9,540 bases of DNA from positions 1 to 9,540 of the forward strand of contig JABMPK010000023.1 of NCBI GenBank assembly GCA_013203725.1. Reading direction: 5' to 3'. The notes beneath the pieces were generated by a model. The model did no database searches, was not told the DNA's origin, and saw nothing but the letters and a program-made list of their open reading frames with translations. Source of the stretch: Candidatus Uhrbacteria bacterium. Lineage in GTDB: Bacteria > Patescibacteriota > Patescibacteriia > UBA9934 > UBA11717. The position numbers and the translations under genes were made by a program. This document shows, one piece after another, positions 1 to 6,760 of the stretch (position 1 is the first letter of the stretch; each line of letters starts with the position of its first letter).

Positions 1-11
1 CCAGCTCGTAG

Positions 12-31
12 GGACAGGTCGCGACCTGTCC
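12..31. repeat. Perfect 20-bp palindrome
   Basis: The arms GGACAGGTCG and CGACCTGTCC meet with no loop, giving ten self-complementary pairs. The right half contains ACCTGTCC, which recurs at 179-186 next to the tandem repeat cluster, so this palindrome probably belongs to the same repeat family. It lies 17 bp upstream of a terminator hairpin and in no recognisable gene. It could be a protein-binding site or a degenerate copy of a dispersed repeat; the sequence does not decide. Confidence 0.7.
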
Positions 32-48
32 GCTTCTAGCAAAACCCA

Positions 49-82
49 GCAAAAACCGCCAGAGCAATCCGGCGGTTTTTGC
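49..82. terminator. Intrinsic terminator hairpin, probably bidirectional
   Basis: A perfect 12-bp stem (GCAAAAACCGCC with GGCGGTTTTTGC) closes on a 10-nt loop at 61-70. The GC core (CCGCC/GGCGG) is flanked by an A-tract on the left and a T-tract on the right, so it can end transcripts from either direction. On the + strand it would end a gene lying left of the window, and it insulates the cluster that starts at 224. Confidence 0.85.
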
Positions 83-97
83 TTGCGCGCCTCCACC

Positions 98-115
98 GGT
101 GCCAGGCACCGTGCC
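98..115. repeat. GC-rich interrupted palindromes
   Basis: GGTGCC-A-GGCACC (98-110) is a 13-nt palindrome with a single central A. It overlaps a second one, GGCAC-C-GTGCC (105-115). The odd-length form with one central base is shared with the GGGAC-W-GTCCC units about 30 bp downstream, which suggests one repeat family. No gene function is supported here. Confidence 0.55.
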
Positions 116-139
116 GGGTACGGTCGGCTAGAACCGTTC

Positions 140-188
140 GGGGACAGTCCCGGGGACTGTCCCCGGGACTGTCCCCGTACCTGTCCCC
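140..188. repeat. Tandem 12-bp palindromic repeat cluster, copy 1
   Basis: Three units of the interrupted palindrome GGGAC-W-GTCCC lie at 141-151 (centre A), 153-163 (centre T) and 165-175 (centre T), exactly 12 bp apart. A diverged fourth unit, GTACCTGTCCCC, occupies 177-188. Unit 1 (140-151) is the exact reverse complement of unit 2 (153-164) and of unit 3 (165-176), so alternative hairpins can form. Positions 140-177 are identical to 6857-6894. The cluster ends 20 bp before the promoter of the protease gene. There are no unique spacers, so this is not a CRISPR array. Confidence 0.85.
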
Positions 189-207
189 GCTAGTATTTGC
201 TCAAATC

Positions 208-216
208 TGCTATAAT
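208..216 (+). promoter_or_regulatory. Extended -10 promoter of the S8 protease gene
   Basis: TGC-TATAAT is a perfect -10 hexamer (211-216) with the TG of an extended -10 one base upstream. No -35 resembling TTGACA is present 16-18 bp further up. Only seven bases separate the hexamer from the ATG at 224, so a normally spaced start site falls at or next to the A of the ATG. The transcript would then be leaderless or nearly so. Confidence 0.7.
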
Positions 217-223
217 ACCAGGC

Positions 224-2278
224 ATGAAACGCTATATATCAATCCTTTTAGGACTCATCATAATGGTGCCGGGCGCGTCTGCGTTCGCTGTCACTCCAAA
301 CGACACATTCTTTAACGAACAGTGGTATTTGCAACAGATAAATGCGGTCAGCGCATGGGATAAGAGCACGGGATCGCATGATGTTATTGTTGCTGTAATC
401 GATACTGGAATCGACCTTGATCATCCAGATATTCGAAATCAGATATTCGTAAATAGTGGAGAGACTCCATACGACGGAATCGACAACGATGGCAATGGAT
501 ATATTGATGATATTTCTGGTTGGGATTTTTACGACGACAATAACGATGCAAACCCTGTTGTTGGTGCAAACAATGAATTTGGAGTTCACCACGGCACTGT
601 CATAGCAGGCGTTATCGGCGCAACCGGAAACAACGCGGCAGGAATCGCGGGTATAAACTGGGACGTCAGAATAATGCCATTGCGAGTCTTGGACTCAACA
701 GGCGATGGAGATGTTGGAGATATTGTTGAAGCAATTGACTACGCGGTACTGATGGGAGTGGACGTAATCAATCTAAGTTTTGTCGGTGATAACAACACCC
801 CAAGCCTCGACCAAGCATTACAGAACGCTTACGATCACGGCGTTGTTGTAGTTGCGGCAATGGGAAACGTCACAGATACAGGGTCCAACTTGGATAGTGT
901 TCCGCTGTATCCGGTATGTAGCCCGGGTACCGGCGTGGATGATGTTGTGATTGGTGTAGTTGCGACTGATAAGGACGACCGACGCGCAATCTTTTCAAAC
1001 TACGGAAGTGCTTGTGCAGACATCGCCGCGCCGGGTGAGTGGATGTACTCAACGCAAGTTGATGGTTACAGTGGTGGGTGGAACGGCACGTCTTTGGCGA
1101 CGCCGGTTGTTGCCGGAGCTGCGGCGATGATGAAGGCAATTTACCCATACGCAACTCCAAAGGAAATATTATTGACAATGAAGCTCTCGGTCGACCCTGT
1201 GGTTGGCCGCGCACCAAGCGGAGTTTATGGTGCGTTGGGAAGTGGGCGGCTAAACCTTGCACGAGCCTTGGATATGCTGCCACGGCTTGTTGCAAACAAT
1301 GCGCAGAGGGTGGCCGAGGTCGTAGTTGTGGACGAGACGCCAGATCCGGCACCTGTTGAGATCTTGCCGGTCGTCACACAGGAACCGCCACCAAGACAAC
1401 TGCTTACACCATTTGCCGCAGGCGCAGGCGCAGGTGACGAGCCTCGTGTGACGGTGTTCGACTATAACGGTGAACGAGCATCATTTCTTGCATACACACC
1501 AGCTTTCCGCGGCGGAGTATCTGTTGCGACAGGACAAGTGGACGGTGATAGTGGTTACGAAGTTGTGACAGGGGCAGGCGCAGGTGGAGGCCCTCACGTT
1601 CGAGTGTTTAACGACATTGGTGCATTAAAGTATCAGTTCTTTGCGTTTTCACCAGGATTCACTGGCGGAATCGACGTTGCAACTGGTGATGTGACGGGCG
1701 ACGGGGTAGACGAGATAATTGTAGTGCCGGGAGAGGGGCGCGATCCCGTTGCTCGCGTTTTCAACTGGACAGGAACATTGCTTGCAGAGATTCCTGTGGC
1801 AAGCTCGGGTTCAGCGCTTGCGGTTTCGTCGGGCGACGTTGATGGGGACGGTATTGCGGAGATCGTGATCACGGAAGGCAAAGGTTCAGCGCCGGCGGTA
1901 CGTGTATATAGATACAACTCTACAATGCTCTCTGAGTTCTTTGTTTATGCACAAAGCATGTTTAAAGGTGTGAGGTCTGCGGTGCTTCCGTTAGCCGGGC
2001 GCGCGAGCATTGTTGTGGGCACAGATACTGGGGCCGGTCCTCATGTGCGATCTTTCGACAGAATCGGCGCGCTGGCCGGCCAGTTCTTTGCATTTAGTGA
2101 GAGCGACCGTGGCGGAGCGGATGTTATGGCATGGGAACCCTACGGAGATGGACAGTGGTTTATTGTGACGTCGGGAATGATTGATGACGTACCAACATTA
2201 AAGGTGTTCAATAAATCCGGCACTCTACAGGATTTGGACTTCACGCTTCCTGATCACAAACAGAGAGTAAATCTGTAG
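224..2278 (+). CDS. Secreted subtilisin-like (S8) serine protease with C-terminal FG-GAP/VCBS-like repeats
   Basis: This 684-residue protein is predicted to be an exported endopeptidase. A signal peptide spans residues 1 to about 20: basic KR, a hydrophobic core, then the A-S-A site, with no lipobox. The subtilase triad is complete: D60 in VIDTG, H123 in HHGT and S290 in GTSLATP, with oxyanion Asn N215 in AAMGN. Residues 84-96 form an Asp/Asn-rich loop (DGIDNDGNGYIDD) of calcium-binding type. A Pro-rich linker (about 371-395) leads to repeats of roughly 50 residues starting near 400, 450, 501, 550, 599 and 649, the last one partial. Several carry GDVDGDG-type loops, suggesting a beta-propeller. 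There is no room for the usual I9 prodomain between signal and catalytic core. No sortase motif or C-terminal membrane anchor is seen. The start at 224 is preferred over an in-frame TTG at 197, because the promoter -10 lies between them and the signal peptide begins at MKRY. The physiological substrate is unknown. Confidence 0.92.
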   Translation: MKRYISILLGLIIMVPGASAFAVTPNDTFFNEQWYLQQINAVSAWDKSTGSHDVIVAVIDTGIDLDHPDIRNQIFVNSGETPYDGIDNDGNGYIDDISGWDFYDDNNDANPVVGANNEFGVHHGTVIAGVIGATGNNAAGIAGINWDVRIMPLRVLDSTGDGDVGDIVEAIDYAVLMGVDVINLSFVGDNNTPSLDQALQNAYDHGVVVVAAMGNVTDTGSNLDSVPLYPVCSPGTGVDDVVIGVVATDKDDRRAIFSNYGSACADIAAPGEWMYSTQVDGYSGGWNGTSLATPVVAGAAAMMKAIYPYATPKEILLTMKLSVDPVVGRAPSGVYGALGSGRLNLARALDMLPRLVANNAQRVAEVVVVDETPDPAPVEILPVVTQEPPPRQLLTPFAAGAGAGDEPRVTVFDYNGERASFLAYTPAFRGGVSVATGQVDGDSGYEVVTGAGAGGGPHVRVFNDIGALKYQFFAFSPGFTGGIDVATGDVTGDGVDEIIVVPGEGRDPVARVFNWTGTLLAEIPVASSGSALAVSSGDVDGDGIAEIVITEGKGSAPAVRVYRYNSTMLSEFFVYAQSMFKGVRSAVLPLAGRASIVVGTDTGAGPHVRSFDRIGALAGQFFAFSESDRGGADVMAWEPYGDGQWFIVTSGMIDDVPTLKVFNKSGTLQDLDFTLPDHKQRVNL

Positions 2279-2308
2279 CCACAGAGTCAAGTAAACAAGA
2301 CCCCCGAT

Positions 2309-2332
2309 TCCCAATTCCTAACTCCCAATTCC
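2309..2332. repeat. Short direct repeat in the intergenic gap
   Basis: TCCCAATTCC occurs at 2309-2318 and 2323-2332, a 14-bp period, inside a 66-bp gap between the protease and SDR genes. From 2301 to 2338 the + strand holds only one G, a marked strand asymmetry. No terminator hairpin is present, so read-through from the protease gene into the SDR gene is possible. A 10-bp palindrome, AATCTAGATT (2333-2342), abuts the next ATG. No convincing -10 is visible. Confidence 0.55.
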
Positions 2333-2344
2333 AATCTAGATTAT

Positions 2345-3379
2345 ATGTCCAACAAACCCATTTTCGAAAAGAAGAACGTGCTCGTCACCGGTGGTGCGGG
2401 ATTCGTTGGCTCACGACTGTGTGAACAGTTAATCAAAGACGGTTCACGTGTGATTTGTATTGATGACTTTTCTTCGGGAGTTGAGAGAAATATCGACGTA
2501 CTTCTAAAAAATCCCGACTTTCAGTTTCTACGCGTAGACATAAACAAGGTGCTCGACCTTGAAGAGTTCCCAGAGTTGGAAGCTTACAAAATTCCGTTTC
2601 AAGGAATCCAGGAGATCTACCATCTTGCTTGCCCAACAGCAATCAAGAGGTTTGATGCATTGAAGATTCACACTCTCAAGACAAACAGTATCGGCACAAT
2701 CAACATTCTAGATATGGCGGAGCGATACGAATCGCGTGTTGTGTTTACGTCGAGCTCTGTAGTTTACGGAAGTCGCGCGGAAGACAGACTGTTCTTTGTA
2801 GAGAGCGACGAGGGGATTGTGGACCATATGACGCCTCGTGCCGTTTACGACGAGGGCAAGCGGTTCTCGGAGACTTCATGCATTACATACCTTCAAACAC
2901 GAGGAGTAGACGCCCGAATTGCACGTATTTTCCGAACATACGGCCCAAGAATGCCATTGTTTGATGGACATTTAATTCCTGACTTTATTATAAACGCACT
3001 TGACGGTAAGCCGTTGGTGATTTACGGTGATGAAAATTTCAAGACTTCGTTGATCTATGTCGACGACGTGGTGGACGGTTTGATGAAGTTGATGGAAGTT
3101 GAGCAGAACCCAGGACCCGTGAACATTGGGTCAGACGTAGATATGAGGCTCGTTGACGTGGCAAATATGATCATTGAGATCACGGGCTCATCGTCTACTG
3201 TAGACTTTGAACCACCACTACCGTTTTTGACAGAGCTTGGTCTGCCAAAGATTGCACTCGCAAGAGACGCGCTAGCGTGGTTACCACTTATTCGTCTTGA
3301 GGACGGTTTGCGGGAGACCATGAAGGACGTGCGTGCGAATCGCATTCTACTTACAAACATTTATAACAATAAAAAATGA
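2345..3379 (+). CDS. NAD-dependent nucleotide-sugar epimerase/dehydratase, UDP-glucuronate decarboxylase-like
   Basis: This 344-residue extended SDR enzyme would act on a nucleotide sugar in the cytoplasm to supply a donor for the glycosyltransferases downstream. The Rossmann motif GGAGFVG is at residues 16-22, with an acidic D40-D41 at the end of strand 2 suiting NAD. The catalytic YxxxK is Y168-K172 within YDEGKR, and the Ser-rich motif TSSSVVYG is at 135-142. HLACP (93-97), YDEGKR, ARIFRTYGPRM (193-203) and GPVNIG (257-262) are hallmarks of the UXS (UDP-xylose synthase) branch. Two residues of that branch are missing: the Glu of the TSxSEVYG motif is V139, and the Arg of the QTRxFxYV motif is T234. 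Decarboxylation of UDP-glucuronate is therefore doubtful, and the reaction may be an epimerisation or another conversion. No Shine-Dalgarno is visible. The stop TGA overlaps the next start as ATGA. Confidence 0.88.
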   Translation: MSNKPIFEKKNVLVTGGAGFVGSRLCEQLIKDGSRVICIDDFSSGVERNIDVLLKNPDFQFLRVDINKVLDLEEFPELEAYKIPFQGIQEIYHLACPTAIKRFDALKIHTLKTNSIGTINILDMAERYESRVVFTSSSVVYGSRAEDRLFFVESDEGIVDHMTPRAVYDEGKRFSETSCITYLQTRGVDARIARIFRTYGPRMPLFDGHLIPDFIINALDGKPLVIYGDENFKTSLIYVDDVVDGLMKLMEVEQNPGPVNIGSDVDMRLVDVANMIIEITGSSSTVDFEPPLPFLTELGLPKIALARDALAWLPLIRLEDGLRETMKDVRANRILLTNIYNNKK

Positions 3380-4038
3380 TCGTTGCTGTCATCCCAGCAT
3401 TTAACGAGGAGCGAGAAGTCGGTAACGTTGTAAAAAACACGTTACCGTTTGTTGACCGTGTCCTAGTTGTGGATGATGGTTCAAGCGACGGTACGGCTTC
3501 GGTCGCTCGGGCGGCGGGAGCAGTCGTTGTTCAGCATGTGATTAATCGTGGTTTGGGCGCGTCTTTGGGGACGGGTATCAAGAGCGCTCGCAAGATTGGA
3601 GGGACCAAGATCATTACATTGGACGCAGACGGTCAGCATGCAGCAGACGAGATTCCTTTGTTTGTGGAAGCGTTGGATAGTCATGAGGTCGTACTTGGAT
3701 CACGAATGATCGAGATGAAAGGGAACATGCCGGCTTTTAGAAAAGTAGCTCAGCGAGTCGGGAACGGACTTACATATGTGATGTTTGGGTTGATGGTGTC
3801 GGATAGTCAGAGTGGATTCCGCGGATTCTCGGCCAAGGCAGCAGATGCGCTAGAGATCAAGACAGACCGCATGGAGGTGTCGTCCGAGATTATTTCAGAG
3901 ATCCAGAAAAGCGGTTTTAGTTGGACCGAGGTTCCAATAACTGCAATATACACAGAATATTCTCTAAGCAAGGGGCAAAGTTTTACTGTTGGTATAAAAA
4001 CAGCGTTGAAACTCTTTGTACATAGAATAAAGTCATGA
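3376..4038 (+). CDS. Family 2 glycosyltransferase, dolichol/polyprenyl-phosphate sugar synthase-like (DPM1-like)
   Basis: This 220-residue protein has the GT-A fold signature from the first residues: VIPAFNEE (5-12), VVDDGSSDGT (31-40), and the metal/nucleotide motif LDADGQH (82-88). DSQSGFRGF (143-151) follows, typical of DPM1/DPG synthases. It would transfer a hexose from a nucleotide donor to a polyprenyl phosphate on the inner membrane face. It has no membrane segments of its own, unlike the forms with C-terminal helices; the DUF2304 protein encoded next may provide the anchor. It is joined to both neighbours by ATGA overlaps (3376-3379 and 4035-4038), which suggests translational coupling. 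No Shine-Dalgarno is seen before the ATG. Donor sugar and acceptor are not readable; mannose or glucose would be usual for the family. Confidence 0.92.
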   Translation: MIVAVIPAFNEEREVGNVVKNTLPFVDRVLVVDDGSSDGTASVARAAGAVVVQHVINRGLGASLGTGIKSARKIGGTKIITLDADGQHAADEIPLFVEALDSHEVVLGSRMIEMKGNMPAFRKVAQRVGNGLTYVMFGLMVSDSQSGFRGFSAKAADALEIKTDRMEVSSEIISEIQKSGFSWTEVPITAIYTEYSLSKGQSFTVGIKTALKLFVHRIKS

Positions 4039-4388
4039 GTATTTCTGCAATACAAATTTTGATACTCCTATTCGCACTTTTCGCTGTGACTCGTGTATTC
4101 ATTAAGTTTCGATCGCGTAGCATTCCAGCAACATGGGCGACTTTGTGGGTAGTTGTGTGGGTTGGGTCTGCCGTTGTTTCGCTTTTGCCGCAGACGACGG
4201 ATCTTTTAGCCGCACGTGTAGGCATTGGCCGTGGCGCCGACTTGTTGGTCTATTTATCAGTGATGGCGTTGTTTTATTTAGTTTTTAGATTAGTGGTACG
4301 AATCGAGTCTATGCAGCAGGAGACAACAAAGCTTGTTAGAGCGATCTCTATGCGTGATCTTGATGGTGTGGAGGATGTAAAGAAGTAG
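4035..4388 (+). CDS. DUF2304-family small membrane protein
   Basis: The 117-residue protein has three hydrophobic helices at about 5-22, 34-52 and 69-90, followed by a polar, charged C-terminal tail (91-117) likely in the cytoplasm. The GRGADLLVYLSVMALFY stretch (65-81) is the recognisable DUF2304 core. Proteins of this family are commonly encoded directly after DPM1-like GT2 genes, exactly as here, with a 4-nt ATGA overlap. Its biochemical role is not established. A membrane anchor, partner subunit or help with lipid-linked sugar handling would be inferences from context. The next gene follows after 3 nt. Confidence 0.85.
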   Translation: MSISAIQILILLFALFAVTRVFIKFRSRSIPATWATLWVVVWVGSAVVSLLPQTTDLLAARVGIGRGADLLVYLSVMALFYLVFRLVVRIESMQQETTKLVRAISMRDLDGVEDVKK

Positions 4389-4391
4389 AAT

Positions 4392-5528
4392 ATGAAGATA
4401 CTGCATGTCGTTTCAACCTATCCTCCATATCGCGGTGGAATGGGGAACGTCGTTTCCGAGGAAGCAACCAGACTTGCAAAATTGCGCCATGATGTTCATG
4501 TCGCGACTTTGGCTTATAAAGAAAAACCGAGCACGAAGGTAGAAGGTAAGGTCACAGTGCATCGTCTCAAGCAACATATTTGGTGGGATAAGACCGCTTT
4601 GTCGTTCGGTATCAACAAACTGCTAAAAGACGACTCTTTTGATATTGTCCATCTGCACCTGCCGTTTTTTGGAATTCAGGAGCTTATGGTTGTTTTGATG
4701 AAGCTTGGATGGAAGAAAAACCTGGTCGTGACATACCACATGGACTACATGTCTAAAGGCGTCTCAAAAAAGATCGGAAAGGTATCGCGCAAGTACTTTG
4801 TTCCGGCGATTTTAACGCGAGCACAGAAAGTGTTCGTTTCGAGTATGGATTATGCTCGTGAATCTTGGTTGAAAGATAATTGGAAAGATGTAGAAAAGAA
4901 GTTAATTTCAGCACCGTTCGGTGTAGACACTAAGAGATTCAAGCCGCGTAAAGATAGAAAAGAAAGTACAGTGACGAGGTTATTGTTTGTTGGTGGATTA
5001 GATAGTAACCATTACTTTAAGGGGCTCGATGTTTTGCTCAAAGCGCTCGGACAGCTACGAAGTCGTAAAGATTGGACGTTGACGGTTGCGGGTTCGGGAG
5101 ACCTAAAGGAATCGTACGAGGACCAAGCTCGCGAGGCTGGGATAGCACAGCGCGTCGACTTCATCGGTCGCGTGAGCAACGACGCGCTTCCGCTCGCATA
5201 CGGATTCTCAGACGTGTTTGTTTTTCCATCGATCGATAGGTCGGAGGCTTTTGGGTTGGTCGCACTTGAGGCGCAGTCGTGTGGAGTTCCGGTGATCGCG
5301 TCGGATCTTTCGGGTGTGCGTACAGTTGTATCGGACAAGGCTTCTGGAATTCTGGTGTCTCCAAAGGATGTTGATGAGCTTAAAGAAGCGCTCGTTTGGA
5401 TGATTGGCCATAAGAGGGAGCGTGAAGAGATGGGGAAGACAGCCAGGATTCGTGTAGAAAAAATGTTTACGTGGGATAAACACGTGGCGATTCTTGAAAA
5501 AGTTTATGAAGATATTGATAGTAAGTAA
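4392..5528 (+). CDS. Family 4 glycosyltransferase (GT-B fold)
   Basis: This 378-residue cytoplasmic or membrane-associated enzyme has the GT4 layout. An N-terminal acceptor domain starts MKILHVVSTYPP with a Gly-rich RGGMGN loop (14-19). The C-terminal donor domain begins near RLLFVGGL (196-203). K210 in the FKG segment and the EX7E pair E285/E293 (EAFGLVALE) mark the nucleotide-sugar site, followed by GVPVIASDLSG (298-308). It would retain the anomeric configuration of its donor sugar. A basic stretch, residues 121-134, may touch membrane phospholipid or a lipid-linked acceptor. It follows the DUF2304 gene by 3 nt. A GGAGG lies at 4370-4374, 17 nt before the ATG, too far for normal initiation. 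Its 3' end overlaps the next gene by 23 nt. The sugar it transfers is unknown. Confidence 0.9.
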   Translation: MKILHVVSTYPPYRGGMGNVVSEEATRLAKLRHDVHVATLAYKEKPSTKVEGKVTVHRLKQHIWWDKTALSFGINKLLKDDSFDIVHLHLPFFGIQELMVVLMKLGWKKNLVVTYHMDYMSKGVSKKIGKVSRKYFVPAILTRAQKVFVSSMDYARESWLKDNWKDVEKKLISAPFGVDTKRFKPRKDRKESTVTRLLFVGGLDSNHYFKGLDVLLKALGQLRSRKDWTLTVAGSGDLKESYEDQAREAGIAQRVDFIGRVSNDALPLAYGFSDVFVFPSIDRSEAFGLVALEAQSCGVPVIASDLSGVRTVVSDKASGILVSPKDVDELKEALVWMIGHKREREEMGKTARIRVEKMFTWDKHVAILEKVYEDIDSK

Positions 5529-6738
5529 TCTTTACCCACCCGAATCTCGCGGTGGAGCCGAGATGATAGCTCGTGACTTTGCCGAGGAAGCCGTGCGACA
5601 AAATCACGAGTTGTGGTCGTTATCGACCACAACTCGTGAAAACACCGACGAAGGTATCGCCGATGATGTTGTTGGTGGTGTTAAAATTCGACGTTACGCT
5701 CCCAAGCTGCCATATTATATTCTAGAAGACGCAGAGCAAAGCCTGGGTTCGAGGTTGATGTGGCACGCAAAGGATCTTGTAGGGTCGCGCGCTACGTCTG
5801 ATCTTGTAACCGAGACCATCAAAGAGTCGTCGCCCGATGTTATTGTCACGTTCAATTTACGCGGAATGGAGATCGGATCAGTCGTTAGGGCGATTAGAAG
5901 GTCGCGAATAAACTGGATTCACGAGCTTCATGATGTGCAACTACTAGTACCGTCAGGACTTGAGTGGTTTGGGCCTCAAAAACGCGTTGGCCTTCGTTGG
6001 TTATGGCAGAGCCGTATTGTGAAGATGTTTTATGGATGGCTAACCGGTTACATAATGGGGTCACCGGGTCTTGTTGTATCGCCCTCTGTGTACATGATCG
6101 ACGCCCATAAGAAGATGGGGTTGTTTGTTAAGTCCGAGTCTCACGTGCTGATCAACCCGGTTGACCTGGATGTGGATCGAGCTCGATTTACGCCAAATAT
6201 GGACGGTCGTGCAAAAGTGGACAAAACTCAAGATCACGACAAGGTCACGAAGCTCTTGTACGTTGGCCAGTTAGAGCTACACAAGGGCGTGCATGATGTT
6301 CTGGAGGCTCTCAAGCATGTCAGCGAACACAAGGTCGAGCTCGACATCGTGGGCGCGGGTTCCCAGCAAGACGAGCTCATGAACCAGGTGCTAGAGCTCC
6401 CAGACTCCGTTGTTGTGCGATTTCATGGACGAGTGTCGCACGAGCGGGTGTTTGAGTTCATGGCGAGCGCGAGCGCCCTGGTACTCCCATCAGTAGTCGT
6501 AGAGAACTGCCCGGGAGTGATCCTGGAGGCGCGATCGGTAGGTTTGCCAGTAATAGCATCGAACGTGGGCGGAATACCCGAGTTAATCGCTCCAGAAGGA
6601 CTATTTGAACCCGCTGACCCACGCGGAATAGCAGAGAAGATTCACTTGCTCGCTGAGGGAAAGGTGAGCGCGTCTAGTAAAGATGATCTGATATCGGTGT
6701 CCATATATGTGGATAACTTGCTCAAGCAACAAAAATAA
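5506..6738 (+). CDS. Second family 4 glycosyltransferase (GT-B fold)
   Basis: This 410-residue protein begins MKILIVSNLYPPESRGGAE, the standard GT4 N-terminus. That is why the ATG at 5506 is preferred to an in-frame TTG twelve bases upstream. The donor domain starts at LLYVGQLELHKG (250-261), with the phosphate-contacting K260. The EX7E motif is ENCPGVILE (E333/E341), followed by GLPVIASNVGGIPEL (346-360). Residues 134-185 form a long Trp-rich insert with a hydrophobic FYGWLTGYIMG run, possibly membrane contacting. The gene overlaps its predecessor by 23 nt and is the last of the cluster; no separate promoter is seen. A perfect 16-bp-stem inverted repeat lies inside the coding region at 5604-5639. 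Only about 30% similar by eye to the preceding GT4, so it is not a recent duplicate. Substrates are unknown. Confidence 0.9.
   Translation: MKILIVSNLYPPESRGGAEMIARDFAEEAVRQNHELWSLSTTTRENTDEGIADDVVGGVKIRRYAPKLPYYILEDAEQSLGSRLMWHAKDLVGSRATSDLVTETIKESSPDVIVTFNLRGMEIGSVVRAIRRSRINWIHELHDVQLLVPSGLEWFGPQKRVGLRWLWQSRIVKMFYGWLTGYIMGSPGLVVSPSVYMIDAHKKMGLFVKSESHVLINPVDLDVDRARFTPNMDGRAKVDKTQDHDKVTKLLYVGQLELHKGVHDVLEALKHVSEHKVELDIVGAGSQQDELMNQVLELPDSVVVRFHGRVSHERVFEFMASASALVLPSVVVENCPGVILEARSVGLPVIASNVGGIPELIAPEGLFEPADPRGIAEKIHLLAEGKVSASSKDDLISVSIYVDNLLKQQK
5604..5639. repeat. Perfect inverted repeat inside a coding region (16-bp arms, 4-nt loop)
   Basis: The left arm TCACGAGTTGTGGTCG (5604-5619) is the exact reverse complement of 5624-5639, with loop TTAT. 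It encodes residues from H34 to E45 of the second GT4, a normal-looking second beta-strand segment, so the reading frame is kept. No T-tract follows, so it is not a classical terminator. It lies about 100 nt after the start of the gene and 76 nt after the stop of the preceding one. Confidence 0.9.
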
Positions 6739-6760
6739 GTTCTCCATACATGTGTAAAGC

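Noticed and set aside
140..188. CRISPR array
   Set aside because: Units are contiguous 12-bp palindromes with no unique spacers, no leader and no cas genes nearby.
79..315. Small + strand ORF before the protease gene
   Set aside because: It consists of terminator and repeat sequence plus the out-of-frame start of the protease gene. Repeats with a 12-bp period stay open in frame by construction.
2072..2083. 12-bp palindrome CTGGCCGGCCAG in the protease gene
   Set aside because: One or two palindromes of this length are expected by chance in 9.5 kb.
3420..3447. 9-bp inverted repeat (CGGTAACGT/ACGTTACCG) inside the GT2 gene
   Set aside because: A stem of this length with a 10-nt loop is within what chance gives in a window this size, and no tract or conserved context supports function.
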